64,000 nt of DNA from Rhizophlyctis rosea (lineage: Eukaryota > Chytridiomycota > Chytridiomycetes > Rhizophlyctidales > Rhizophlyctidaceae): positions 25,374 to 89,373 of the forward strand of contig JADGJC010000090.1 in assembly GCA_027596075.1 (NCBI GenBank), written 5' to 3'. The position numbers and the translations under genes were made by a program. Every line of letters begins with the position of its first letter. Position 1 is the first letter of the stretch. The notes under the pieces were generated by a model. That model saw only the letters and a list, made by a program, of their open reading frames with translations, was not told the origin of the DNA and ran no database searches. Of the stretch, positions 35,516 to 46,504 are shown piece after piece.

Positions 35516-36934
35516 TTGGGAGCAAAGGGTTCGCTGATAGTGCAGTTATATCGAATCCATTCTTTGGTTGGTTGATCTGGAGAGAGGAATATACCCTCCT
35601 CTACAAACCAGTGGATGATGGCTTGGAGTGACCTTGCTGATGCCAGTCACGCTCAGAGAATAGTGCTTGCAGATGACGTTGAGTGATCACAGCGATTGTT
35701 ATGCAAAGTATATCCCTTAGGTTCTGCTCCAGTGAAGACCTGCGAAACAACTCTTTCAGTTTTCTGCCGGCGGACGGACCGGGAAGAAGCCGTGGATTGT
35801 CAGAGAAGCGGTAATCAGCGGTCCCGCTGGGTTTCTTGACATGTTGCCCATTACTCTTAGTACCAATGTTGGTCGATTCCCTCGATCGACCCAAAAGCCA
35901 TGCCTGATGGGGAAACATAAGCGATCATTTGCGTGCAGAAATACACTTCAGGTTGCACAGTTCAGTGGTACCTTTTGAGAGCTCTTTGTATCTGAGTTGC
36001 ATCCGCTCCTCAGACAATGTTTCATCATGCAGACTATTTAATTCAGGCTTGAAGCCGACCTTAGGCTGGAGGATTCTGTCGAAAAAATGAAAGAAAGTGC
36101 ATTGCTTCATCAATCAATCACTTGATCAGTCGGCGTGCTGTGCCGCCAACCGGATTGCGGAAGTGAACGCACGACCGTGGGGATTTGCCTGTGAGGGGTG
36201 CTAGGGAGAGTCCATTCGTTGCACCGAAGTGCGGAATGAAGATGTATGTTCATGATGTCCAATGGTCAGGGAAGCATCGCCTCTGCAGAGATGGCTCGGA
36301 GGGTGATGGCAGCCGCGACTTGTCGATGGTTTACATCAGCCCAGCTGGCGACAGTGATTATACAGCTTACTGGGTAAGCTGGAAGCAGTGCACTAAAGAA
36401 TACATGGAAGACAAATAAACGAATCAAAGGTGTTTTTTGCTTGGTTTGGCAGCCAAACTTGATTTGGATTTGCCAAATATGCAAGCTTTTGGAGAGATCG
36501 GCCCCCAAAATTGGGAGCCGATCGCAGTGTTTCCAACCTCCCATATGGGATGTCGGGATTTTGCTTGGAAATTGGGAGGCATTCGGCGGGCAGGGTGTCT
36601 CGGTTGTCAGGTTTTGGAACGTCGTGGACCATTGCTGTGGGGAGGCGCGGGTTGGTTGGAACCATCTAGGTCATTTGATGCTTTGAATCAACATGGATCG
36701 GGAGTTGTTCGTGTTTCACATTTTCGGGGACGCGTGTCATGGGTACTGGTGAGGCACTGCTGGAGCCGCATCGTCATTCGGTCGTTAGCAGTGCCTTTGC
36801 TTGGCCACAATGAAGCAGTGTCATAAGTGCATGATCAAGACACTCACCTCGTATATAGAAGTTCGATGAGCCCTTCTCCAAATCCATTTTGCATCAAACA
36901 ACAAAACCGTCTTCGCCCTGTATCGAAAACAAAC
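35516..36934. other. Spacer without supported gene
   Basis: No gene recognised in about 1.4 kb. Confidence 0.35.
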
Positions 36935-37551
36935 ATGAAAGTATTACCTGCTGACCTCCCCTCCGAGTCTAAAATTAACGACCCCACTTACAGCCCGCGC
37001 AAGCGCAAAGGCAAGTGCAGACAGGTTTCGACCGCATGGTTGCCAAGAGCAAACGTTTCCGCAAAACAGCCTCGGGATCGGAAAGCGAAAGGAAAAAAAC
37101 CCCGAAACGTCCTTCTACAAAATTGAAAAAAGCGGCAGACTCTCCACCGAACCAAATGAGCGCCGTCGCGACGTCCATGGGTGGGACTCTTCGTATATTT
37201 TTGCGACTTATGGCTTCACATCTTGCTAGCGAAGAACTGCTCACCACTATCACCGTTTGTTACCTTGCTTCAGAGACCGCAGGACCAAGCGATCCTCCTG
37301 TGCACAAGCCTACCTCCCACGAACACGAGACAAAGTCGATCGACGAACTTCGCGAAACCGAGGAAGCTCTCAAACTGCTTGTTCAAAAATGCAATGAAGA
37401 CGTTGAGAAGCTGGAGTACGAAATTGAAACTCGTGCGGCAGTGGAAAGGGAGAAGAAGGAGCGTGACGAGATCACTGAGCGTATTAAGACGCTTCAAACT
37501 GAGTTGGAACGTGTGAAGGCGAAGAAGGAGGCGCACTTGCATAAAGAGTGA
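36935..37551 (+). CDS. Basic and coiled-coil protein, possibly family A-related
   Basis: ATG 36935 (MKVLPADLPSESKINDPTYS) leads into PRKRKGK. The long following frame carries KSKRFRKTASGSESERKKTP (basic, NLS-like) and a C-terminal heptad region (IDELRETEEALKLLVQKCNE, then ITERIKTLQTELERVKAKKE). Linking the two needs a small intron or a one-base loss near 37015. A possible second intron ends at TTGCTTCAG (37268). The architecture resembles the tail of family A genes; there is no sequence identity strong enough to be sure. Confidence 0.4.
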
Positions 37552-38309
37552 AAGGTGCCGGTACCGGGATGTCTTATGCTCGGTTGGTAAGCATCGCTAA
37601 CCCAAGCTGGATGCAGCGTAGAACCTCAAAATCGATTCTCTTTGCAAATAACCACAAGCGGAGGAAGATCGATAGTTTGAAATGTGAATGCAGTTTGAAT
37701 CCCATAGTTTTGCATTGTGGTGATAGTCTGGTGCAGATAGTGGTGCGTGCCATTTTGTATATATGAAAACCAAACCAGCGGATCACATTGCAGATGCGGG
37801 GCAGCCGGTTGCGGGAAGTGAGAGTATGTTTTGTTGCTGGACGAGGTGGAAGCCACCTGTATAATCAATCAGGTGACACATCACCTCTGTGTGATGATGG
37901 CGCTTTTTGGGGACAGAACTTGCATGATGCGGGCCATTTGAAGTTCCTAAGTGAAAAAGCATAGACCGACTCTTTCAAACACAAACGGAGGCGGCTCCAT
38001 TGAAGGTCCGCATATCAAGATACTTGTGGAGAACTGCAGCGACGCCGAAGTGCAGCATGTGAGAGAAAGCTGCGTATCTTTTATATGCCGATGGCCAGAA
38101 TCTGCGTTTTATGCGTGTCACGGCTTGTATCTGTGGCACTGTCGGCCGGTCGGACTGTCTCGAAACTTGGCAGCACAACCTTCCCATCCCTCGAATGTCT
38201 TGTTGAAACCATTCCTGCCCCAAACGTTACTCAAACTTCGTGTAGATACGCTAGAGACAAAGTCCAAGAACACCTCGTACTACGTTGTCGTATTGCGCCA
38301 AGATTCATA
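37552..38309. other. Upstream region of intact family A gene
   Basis: An open frame in phase with the family A ATG runs from an ATG at 38085 (MARICVLC...FPSLEC). A TATATG box at about 38082 would put transcription start downstream of that ATG, so the 38310 start is preferred. No other gene. Confidence 0.4.
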
Positions 38310-39726
38310 ATGATGAGCGACACAGACCACTCAATGGATGAATACGAGCCGTCAAACAGCGAGGATGAGGATAAGACTATCGAAAGTCGGAAGCGTAGGT
38401 TCAAGTACCACCTGTCAAAATCTTCAAGTCAAAGCCAAAGGTTCATACTGCAGGCCCAAAACGCATAAGGAAGAAGCGCACCGGAAACTATGACCTGACC
38501 CGTTGCCGGCTCATTGCGGCGACCGCAGACTTCGATGATGAGTGGATGACAAACCCTAGCGCTCCTCCACTGCCGAATTTTCATAGATCTTGGTCGATAA
38601 AGACTAGAAATCCAAGTCCGATTCATTGGGGATATCATGAGACGAGTAAGTGATGTCAATCGTAGTTGGATACGAAGTTTGATTCTTTTTAGAGCACTGA
38701 AGCACTCGTTTCATAACACCGCAGAAGGATGGTTCCTACACTACCCAGCAGGACCGAGTAGCAGAAGCGGCAACAATCGAAACCTCTACATGAAGCACTT
38801 CGCCAAAATGGAGACGACTGATTTGCCCGAGGTCATGTTGAGTAGGGTTGAGAAGGAGATGCAGAACCCTGAAGATGTGGGACTTCAAGGCTTTTGGCGA
38901 GACTTACATACGGCTTTGAAGTCGGAGGTACGTTTCTGGGAGCTTTAGGCACATACTTATCTTATGTTTCCGAGATATTTATCCCTGCAGATGGAAAAAC
39001 GGGGTCAGGATGCAGAGGACAACCAAGAGGAGGAGGAAGTCCCGTTGCGCCGCGAAACCTTGCCAAGAGTCACCACACATCATCAGACAGGAGACAGGCA
39101 GGACGCTACAAAGTACAACCTCTCTATCGCATCTGACGTCGACGCCGCTCTCTCCACCCAAGCAGAGGGGACGACTTCTCAGGAGATCAGTGGTCGCAAA
39201 CGAAAAGCCAATGACAACATCGCACGTCAACCTCGAGCCAAACGCCCGGTCGCCTCCGACACTGCAATCGTGTCTCCATCGGCGTTGCTCTTTCAGAAAT
39301 TTGTACTTCCCAATATGCAAGAGGACAAACACGTGCACCACGCACTTCGCCGGGGACCTCACGAATCCTTGGGTTATCATCAAGCTGGCCCGTCGTGTGA
39401 GTTCCAACATTGGTTTGCATTCCAGCGTAACGTCCCTAATGTTGATCATTCTGCCTGTAGTCCAAAGCTCCAGCACTTCACAAAATGTCTGCACATCCAA
39501 GTCCCTCCACTCTCCTCCTGTTTCGCCCTCCCTGACCCCCGCACCCGAATCTGACGTCAATGAGCTTCGAAGCACCATACAAATGCTCAAAAGAGAACTC
39601 ATTCGCACAGGGGAGGAGTTGGCGAAGGTGAAGAGACAGAGGGATTATTATATGGAGAGGTGGGCGGGAGCAGAGTGGAATATCAAACAGTTGTACGAGG
39701 GAAAGGAAGATGAAGAGAGGGGTTGA
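38310..39726 (+). CDS. Family A protein, intact, 383 aa
   Basis: Five exons: 38310-38394, 38454-38645, 38725-38927, 38991-39396, 39461-39726. Phases 1,1,0,1 close exactly to 384 codons. Order: acidic start (MMSDTDHSMDEYEPSNSEDE), basic KRPKRIRKKR, domain 1 (NYDLTRCRLIAATADFDDEW ... SPIHWGYHE, residues about 40-92), domain 2 (KGWFLHYPAG ... NLYMKHFAKM ... LPEVMLSRVEKEM ... FWRDL, about 93-160), acidic/disordered linker with RKRKAND and RAKRP, and a C-terminal coiled coil (VNELRSTIQMLKRELIRTGE, then YYMERWAGAEWNIKQLYEG). Probably nuclear. I do not recognise either domain. Homologous to genes at 42140 and 23591. Confidence 0.75.
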
Positions 39727-40012
39727 AGCTGAAGGGGCGCAGATGAGTGGGAGTTTGGTGGATGGGGGATGAAGGGCAAGTGGTCAGAGATAGCTAGCTT
39801 CCTGTATATATGAAAGTTTCATGTAATGCAAATCATTCCTTTTTTACCGAAGAGTCCAACTAGAGCGATATTGACGGCGACATGCATCATCTACTCCATA
39901 CTTCAATTGCATGCACAGCAGCACATATGGTACAAGATATTGAACTCAAAAGCTATCGTCGCTCTCCTCCCCTCCTTCTTCTCCACCTTTGTCACCTCGC
40001 AGCTGCCTAATC
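39727..40012. other. Short spacer between convergent family A genes
   Basis: The two intact family A genes point towards each other across this spacer. Nothing else is seen. Confidence 0.4.
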
Positions 40013-42140
40013 TCACGTCTCCTTCAATCTATCAATCTTCCCCTCAGCCTTAACCCATTTTTTCATACTGAACTCCTTCTCTTCCGTCAGCTTCTTTATC
40101 TTATTTTGGAGTGATGCGACTTTTGTCTCGAGTAGTTTGTTGACAGCTTGGGGATCCGTTAGGTGCGACGTGGAGGTTGGGGTGAGTGAAGCGGTCACAG
40201 GTTGCGGAGTTGGGGACGTGAACGTATTGTGCGTGGTGGAAGGTTCAATCGGGCTGGGATATGGGCGATATGGTGCTGGAGCGTGACCTGTTGCAGAAGA
40301 AAGTTTCTATATGAAAAAAAATCATATGGGATCATGGAGTGTTTTGCGACTCACCAGGGCCATGGGCGCCAGAATCCGCTACGGGCGGCTGGTGAAGAAG
40401 CAATGACTGTTCTTCCATTTCGTCCGCGGATTCTGATGCAATGACTCGCTTCCGTTTAGCCGCCGTGATAGTTGTCGCATCTGTAGACCCATCCCTCCGT
40501 TTTTGTCGAGTGGGGTGTTCGAAGTAGATTGGCGGTTTGGTGGACTGGCCGCTACTGGGGCCACTCTTAAAAGGATTGTCGAGGTAAGGGAAAGATAGGT
40601 CGGACGCTGTAGGTGCAGACTTGGCGTTGGTCGATTTTTGGGCCCGTGGGATTCCCGATGTGCCCGCACCTCCAACTCCTTGGTGGCCATTCTCTGGCAA
40701 TGACGGTGGACGCCCCTTCTGGCCAGTGACCCCCCTCCCTTTACCCTTCTTCAGAGCCGCTTTCCGCTCCCTCCGCTCATTGAGTATCTCCCAATATGTC
40801 ATGGCCTTAGCTCGCTCCACCGCCACATCAACCTTCCAATTTCGACGAGTCTTTAACTCCGTGTCGTTCACAGAATTTTCACACCACCCCTTGGTCCGTT
40901 GGTACAGCCTTTGAAGGTATTCAGTATTTGAACTTCGGTGCTTTGAGCGTGCTTCTTCTGTGGCCTTATCCACCGCATTCTGACATCGAACATCGTCTAA
41001 TTGCCAGCGCTCCGCCCAATCAGTGTGCCCTCCTTGTAAACCGTTTATCCATCCGTCACCCTCACTTCCATCTGATTGGTACGCTGCCTCCTCCCCTGTT
41101 GCAGCTCCGGAAGTATCTTCCACCCACATGACGTTCCCTGCAACCCTGGTACGCATGGTTTCCGATGCCGAATCGGAAGTGGTATTAACAGGTGTGGTTG
41201 CGACTCCTTGATGTCCGGTGTGCCGCTGATGGGATGCCAAGCCCGCCCCGCTGCCGCATTGTCGCTTGCAGACCCCACAAACAAATGGCAGCACGTCAAA
41301 AGTGGGCGGGGAAGAGCTGCGGTCGAACGGTGCTGAGTCTGGCGATGAGGTGGTAGGATCAGGGGTCATAGCGAAGCGGTGGGTGGATGGAGCGGTGAGG
41401 ACTGAGGAGGGGAGTCTGTCATGATGAGTACTGGAGCTGGCAGAAGGTAAAGTATGTTGATCACGTGGTGTGGTGCTCGCAATGGTGAAGGATTGCACGG
41501 CTCCACGGTGCTCAAGTTGCATGAGCGTTATGGATGGCAAGTATGTGGAGGAAGATGACTTTGATGACCCTGACTTTGACTGGGTCTTTTCGATAATGGC
41601 TTAGTCAGTTCAAACTTCATCAAGGAAACCACTAACGCATGCTTACATGCTTTTTTAGGAGTGCAAGCAGAGCTGTCCACTTCTGTGCAAGTCCCTCCGC
41701 ACCGGCATTGTCTATTTCCATTTCGACACGTGCGATCATCAACTCTGGAAGACGGCCGCTCTTGATTTTGCAGAAATCGATGGCGTACAAGTTGATATTC
41801 TTTGCGTTCTTGCCGCATGCCGGGGATTGAAGGAACCATCCTTTTGAAGAAAGAAGTTATTAGCACTTAGGGCAGCAATATGAGGGACAGTCTATTAGAG
41901 ATGATGCACACTCTCGTTGTGGTACCCCCAGCATATACACCCAGGCTCACTGGTAATGGTCTGCCACCGGTTGTAGAGTTGAGGGAAGGCACCGGTGCTC
42001 TGCTTGTTCGTCCAGACATCGTCAGTGGCGGGGTCCACGAAGACGAGTTTGCATCGCGTCAAGTCATATGGAGCTCTTTGCCGTTGGTCTCTGCTTTCGG
42101 AATAGTCGGAGTCGCTTATGCTGTCAAAATCACCATCCAT
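40013..42140 (-). CDS. Family A protein with C2H2 zinc finger, intact, 640 aa
   Basis: Exons 42140-41912, 41840-41647, 41579-40355 and 40287-40013 (phases 1,0,1) close to 641 codons. Domain 1: APYDLTRCKLVFVDPATDDV ... CICWGYHNE. Domain 2: RWFLQSPACGKN ... INLYAIDFCKIKSGRLPELM, IARVEMEIDNAG. The long third exon adds a classical C2H2 finger, FVCGVCKRQCGSGAGLASHQ-RHTGH, absent from the other copies, a Lys/Arg-rich stretch, and AAKRKRV. The tail (VNKLLETKVASLQNKIKKLT, then FSMKKWVKAEGKIDRL) is the same coiled coil as in the 38310 gene. Suggests a DNA- or protein-binding nuclear factor. The third exon could have been acquired or expanded; function unknown. Confidence 0.75.
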
Positions 42141-42745
42141 GTGTTGACAAATTACAGTTTCTCAATGTGCTACGAATTTTTTCAAGCACAAAGGAGGGAA
42201 AGTGAAATTGGGCAAGAGTTCGTGGAGAGGGAGTCATGGGTGTCAATGCGAAAGTTTGAAACCGCCCCACAGGCGAGGGTTTATGCGCAGGAACGGCCCA
42301 AAGGTTCTTCATCTCCTTCCATCCATTTGACAGGTTCAACAAATCTTACATCACCTGCTTCCCTCCAAACAAATTTACGAAAACTGGCCCGAGTGGCTTG
42401 GACGTCGTGTTGACAGCACTTCTTTTCCTTGTTCTTGAAGACTTTGAAGGAAATCGAATCTAGCCTGTGACCTCACAACTTGGTGTTCAATGTCAATTTC
42501 CGTGCGGACTGACACAATGCACCATCACAGTATGGTGGTTATGATTACAGGGTCGATCTCAACAAGCGTCCTAGTGGAGTTCTTCGCAACTAGCTACACA
42601 ACCGTATTCTAACATTCGTAGCGAAGATACACAGGCGATTGTGCCAAAATACATGATTTGCATTGCAAGACGTTCCGGAAATAGATACATTATATCATTC
42701 CCATCTACCCCAGTTACAACCCCTCTCACCCCACTTGGGCCCACT
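42141..42745. other. Spacer with decayed Cys-cluster flank
   Basis: The minus strand at 42475-42300 (KNKEKKCCQHDVQATRAS) resembles the Cys-cluster frame upstream of the truncated family A copy (at about 23830-23750), but is degraded. No separate gene. Confidence 0.4.
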
Positions 42746-42976
42746 CTACTCCCAATTTCCTCCGCTTTTTAACTTCTCAATCTCCATCTCCAGACGTTCA
42801 TTCTTTGCTTGAGCCTTCATCAACTCCTTTAACAAGAACTTCTTCTCTGCTCTATCCTCTGCTTCTTGTTTCGACTTCTGACTCAGAATCGCTTCCAAAA
42901 ATGCGACGCGTTGGTGGAGATTCAATTTCCGTTCCTGGTTGATTCCGCGCCGGGTTTGATGATGCCATTGTTGCAA
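42746..42976 (-). pseudogene. Coiled-coil fragment, family A tail-like
   Basis: Frame ending at 42746 encodes regular heptads (LHQRVAFLEAILSQKSKQEA, then FLLKELMKAQAKNERLEMEI). It has no start in frame. An ATG frame overlapping it (MASSNPARNQPGTEIESPP) stops early, so the segment may be a detached C-terminal exon of another family A-type gene. It abuts the broken 3' end of the haloperoxidase gene. Confidence 0.4.
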
Positions 42977-43249
42977 TGAAGGGAAGATTGTGTCCTAAGA
43001 TTGGTGAAAGAAAATGGTATCTCGAGTCAGTTATGGACAAGATCATGCTCTGAAATTACACAAGCTCTTACTATCCCTTTTTGGGTTTCCGGGGTAGATG
43101 AGCGATTGACAGAAGAATTGATGGATGGTTGCCCGGTTCGATTTGCATATTTGAAGCGAGGCGGTACTGGTGGACGCTGCCGCGGGCTGATCAATGTAGT
43201 TTTCAGTTTTGTTGCGTTTGTGACCAGCAACAACGTCCCCATCATGATG

Positions 43250-44366
43250 ACTGCGATTCCGGCGTCGAAGATTGCGTTGTTGAGGAGAGCGAAGTTGAAG
43301 GCTAGGGTGTAGGTGGAGTAGGTGCGTTTTTGGGAGTGGAGGAGGGTTTTGGCGATGTTGTTCCAGCGAGTTGGGGGGTTTTCGGCGTTCCTGAGGGTGG
43401 GTTGGGGAGGTGTGGGTTAGTTAGGTGGTTTGCAAGTGGATGTAACTGGATCAGATGTGACGTACCAGAAGTAAGCGGATTCCGTCTCGTACTTGGTCCT
43501 CTTCTTGGAGTTCTTCTCGCCTAGCACGGCGACTTCGTCCAAGTACTTCTTGTATTTTGGGTCAGAAACCTCCGGCGGGGGAGGGGGACGGAAGTGCTCG
43601 ATGGGAGCTGACAGCGCGACCGGCTTGACGAAGCCCCATCGTTGGAGGATGGAGGGAAGGTGAAGTCCGGTGAGGTGGGGCGCCAGACTCCCGGAGGTGG
43701 GTTCTTGGTGGATTCGTAAGGGACGTAGCGGTTGTAGCCGTCGTAAGCGTGTTCAGCGAGGATGTGGGAAGCGGCTTGTTCGCCGATTTGTTTGGCGATG
43801 GTGTAGTCTTTGGTGGTTTTGCCTTTGTTGTCTTTGATGAAGTCGTCGAGGTAGACCTTCAGTGCGTGGTCGATGCGATGGGACTGCGTGTTAAAAATGG
43901 TCATGAAAGGAAGCAGTGAGTGAATTTACTTGCTGGAGATGCAAACGTAGTAGGGCAGAAGGCGGCAAGACCAGACTGACGAACCTGTTCCGGGAAGATC
44001 CCAGCAAGAGCGTCATGAGCCGCAAATGAGACGGCGATCTTCTCTTCAACATCGTTATTCTTCTTCTGTTTGGCGTCGATAGCAGCCGTCCAGACGGCAC
44101 CTTGGACGATGGCGAAGGTGCGACTCTCCAGCGGAGCTTCTTGAGGAGGGAACTGTGTCTTGATAGCTTCGACCTGTGATGAAGAGCGATAAGGGAGAAA
44201 AATGGCTTGTGAGCAATCCGCTACCAGGAATGTGAGCTGGAAATTTGAGGGCATTTCCAAACTTCCATACCACTTGATCATTCCAGTATATGACCGGGTT
44301 AGGAAGCGCGGTGACGTGGGCTATGCCAGAAACGAGAGAGATGATGATGAAGTTGCGGAGACGCAT
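43250..44366 (-). pseudogene. Vanadium haloperoxidase/PAP2-like gene, truncated
   Basis: ATG 44366 opens a secretion signal (MRLRNFIIISLVSGIAHVTA), then PVIYWNDQV. Exon 2 (from 44173) encodes VEAIKTQFPPQEAPLESRTF and GAVWTAAIDA. Exon 3 (from 43883) encodes SHRIDHALKVYLDDFIKD, GEQAASHILAEHAYDGYNRY and PGVWRPTSPDF. After a one-base loss near 43640 it reads PSILQRWGFVKPVALSAP and TESAYFW, and the next exon reads RWNNIAKTLLHSQKRTYSTY, FALLNNAIFDAGIAV. This matches the N-terminal half of vanadium-dependent haloperoxidases. The homology then stops. The catalytic half (Lys/Arg, SGH, His residues binding vanadate) is absent, so the copy cannot be active. Confidence 0.6.
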
Positions 44367-44453
44367 TGCTCAGAAAGTTGGGAGGCAGGGAATTTGAGAT
44401 GATGAAGGGGGAAAAGACTTGGTCTACTTGCTGTACGGGGTTGTCCACCCTGG

Positions 44454-44460
44454 TTTTATA
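44454..44460 (-). promoter_or_regulatory. TATA box of the haloperoxidase-like gene
   Basis: Minus strand TATAAAA 88 bp before ATG 44366. Confidence 0.55.
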
Positions 44461-45264
44461 GACTTTTTTATGCGATGGAAAAGCCCAACCTTCTTTCTGC
44501 ATCTGCACTGTTGGTTCCGCACTGTTGGTCTCACGTTCAAGGGAGTGCACCCTCGAAGTATATCAAAGAATATTAATACATCCGTATGTTGTGAGAAGAG
44601 AACGATGTCGGAGTGGATGCAGAATGCTGTCATTGAGGCTGTGAAAGGTGGACAATTCTAACGTACATTCTCGGTTCCGGAGAGGTCGGAGCATCACCGC
44701 TCACAATCCCATACACGCGTTTTCCCAAGACTCCAACATGGCAGTTATGATGACGACTTTCACAGTGCGTTGCATATTGTGGAGCATCGGAAGTCAAGCA
44801 TAGGAAGTCAAGTGGGTGAAGTTTGGGGTTATTTTAATCTTCATGTTCATTCACTTCAGTTTCGTTCATATTTACCCCACAAATTACAGTCACTTGCCAC
44901 CACGGGCCAGCGGCGCAAGCCAAGCCACAACGTGTCTGTGCCTTCGACAGAACTGCTGCTGGGAGTTCTCCTCACATCCATATGGGACCCTCAACATGAG
45001 TATTTTCATTCCAGTCCGCGTTCCCACAGCATTCCTCTCTGCGCGAAGGCACCTGGTGCTATGGGATCTCATCGCGGACTCCCTCCGTGAACAGCCAAAA
45101 CTCCAAAATTGGGAGGCTTGCAGCATGGCATTTGCAATCATGATTCACAAGTTCCCGGGCACGCGCGTCACGCAACTGTGCAGTGATGATCTGTGCGAAA
45201 TCTAAAAAGCTATGTCTGGAGCTTGTGCAGATGATCCTCTGTCAAGTCCGTACTTAACATAAAG
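44461..45264. other. Spacer without supported gene
   Basis: Nothing recognised. Confidence 0.35.
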
Positions 45265-46504
45265 CTATGCGTCAGCAGTGCCAGTTCTCGCTACCGGGAC
45301 ACTTTTGCCATGCTGAGTGTATTGTCCGTCCGAGCTGCCAGTCGCCTTTCGAGACGCTGGTGCCCAACTTGGGAACAACGCTTGGGTAATGACTAAGAAG
45401 TGGTCGTTTATGAACTCAATCAGCGGGATCATGGCGACAAAGAAGTACGCGTAAATCGTATATGTGCTGCGCTTGACCTGATGTTTTGCAAAACTTGCTT
45501 AAATGAGTATATATGGCAGTATGGTAAGTGAGGTATCGACGAAACGCTCACCGAAAGAATCATTAACACCATGTACCCTATCCACATCAAGGTGGTGAAA
45601 ACACCGCAAGTGTTGCTGATAATGGCGAGCTTTTGGAGACATTAGTTCCAGAATTAGCGGGGATTGTACAAGCGGGGCATTTGAATGAGAGTGATTCTTC
45701 ACGTACCCTTCTTGCGCTCTGCGTCGAATCTGACGACATTCGTTCCATTTTTTTCACGTGTCGTAATAGAGTCAACCCAAAAACGCCCACAGCAAACGTG
45801 AAGTGTACGATTGGTATGATGATTGTGCAGTATGTCAACCATTCGGGTCTACAAAACACAAACGGAATGGTGTCGGCACACGCGGCACAGGAACATTATC
45901 AATCGTTCAATAAAACTGCAATAAAAAAATTCTCTTTTCAGCGCACTCACATTTTGTTGTTCACAAAGTCCGCAAAGTGGTACGCCAGCCCCAACATAAC
46001 GCCCACAAAAATTGACAGCCCCCCTATGGTTCCCCACAGCAACACATTCTTGCTCGCAACATTTATGATACTCATAACAGAAAGCGTCCTCACAATGCAG
46101 CTGACATATAGAAAGCACGGAACCAAAATCGAGAAAAAGATGCTAGCTTTGTACCCGGGAACTTGTGGTAAAGCACCGAAATTCGAAGCTGATGAAACGC
46201 ATTCTAAAATTACGAGTAAGGAAGTACCGATGCACATGAATATAGTCCGTTCGTTTTGGACGCGGAGGATTGCGATTAGCCAGAGGAGCCAGCCGATTAT
46301 GCTGAGTGTGAGGATTATACCGAGTGTGAACAGGGCTCCGAAGCAGGTTTGGTAGGTTGATTCGAGGGCGGGTATGAACGTGGAGGAGAAGGCTGTTGAG
46401 GCGGGTGTGGCGGATGTTGGAGGGATGTTGAAGGTTGAGATTAGGAATTGTTTGAGGGCGAGTTGGAGGTTTAGCTGTGTTCCGACGAATGGGCGGGTGG
46501 CCAT
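45265..46504 (-). CDS. Seven-helix-type membrane protein
   Basis: Exons 46504-45951, 45848-45707, 45629-45552 and 45477-45265 splice with consensus sites in consistent phase. About 60 polar residues (Thr/Pro/Ser-rich) precede hydrophobic helices: LFTLGIILTLSIIGWLLWLI, IFMCIGTSLLVILECVSS, IFFSILVPCFLYVSCIV, VLLWGTIGGLSIFVGVMLGL, LTYCTIIIPIVHFTFAVGVF, VFTTLMWIGYMVLMILS and IYAYFFVAMIPLIEFI. Seven segments and short loops suggest a GPCR-like topology with the N-terminus outside. I cannot place it in a named receptor class. Confidence 0.65.

Noticed and set aside
40621..40914. Plus-strand frame inside the family A zinc-finger exon
   Set aside because: Antisense to a spliced 640-residue reading frame with a zinc finger and coiled coil.
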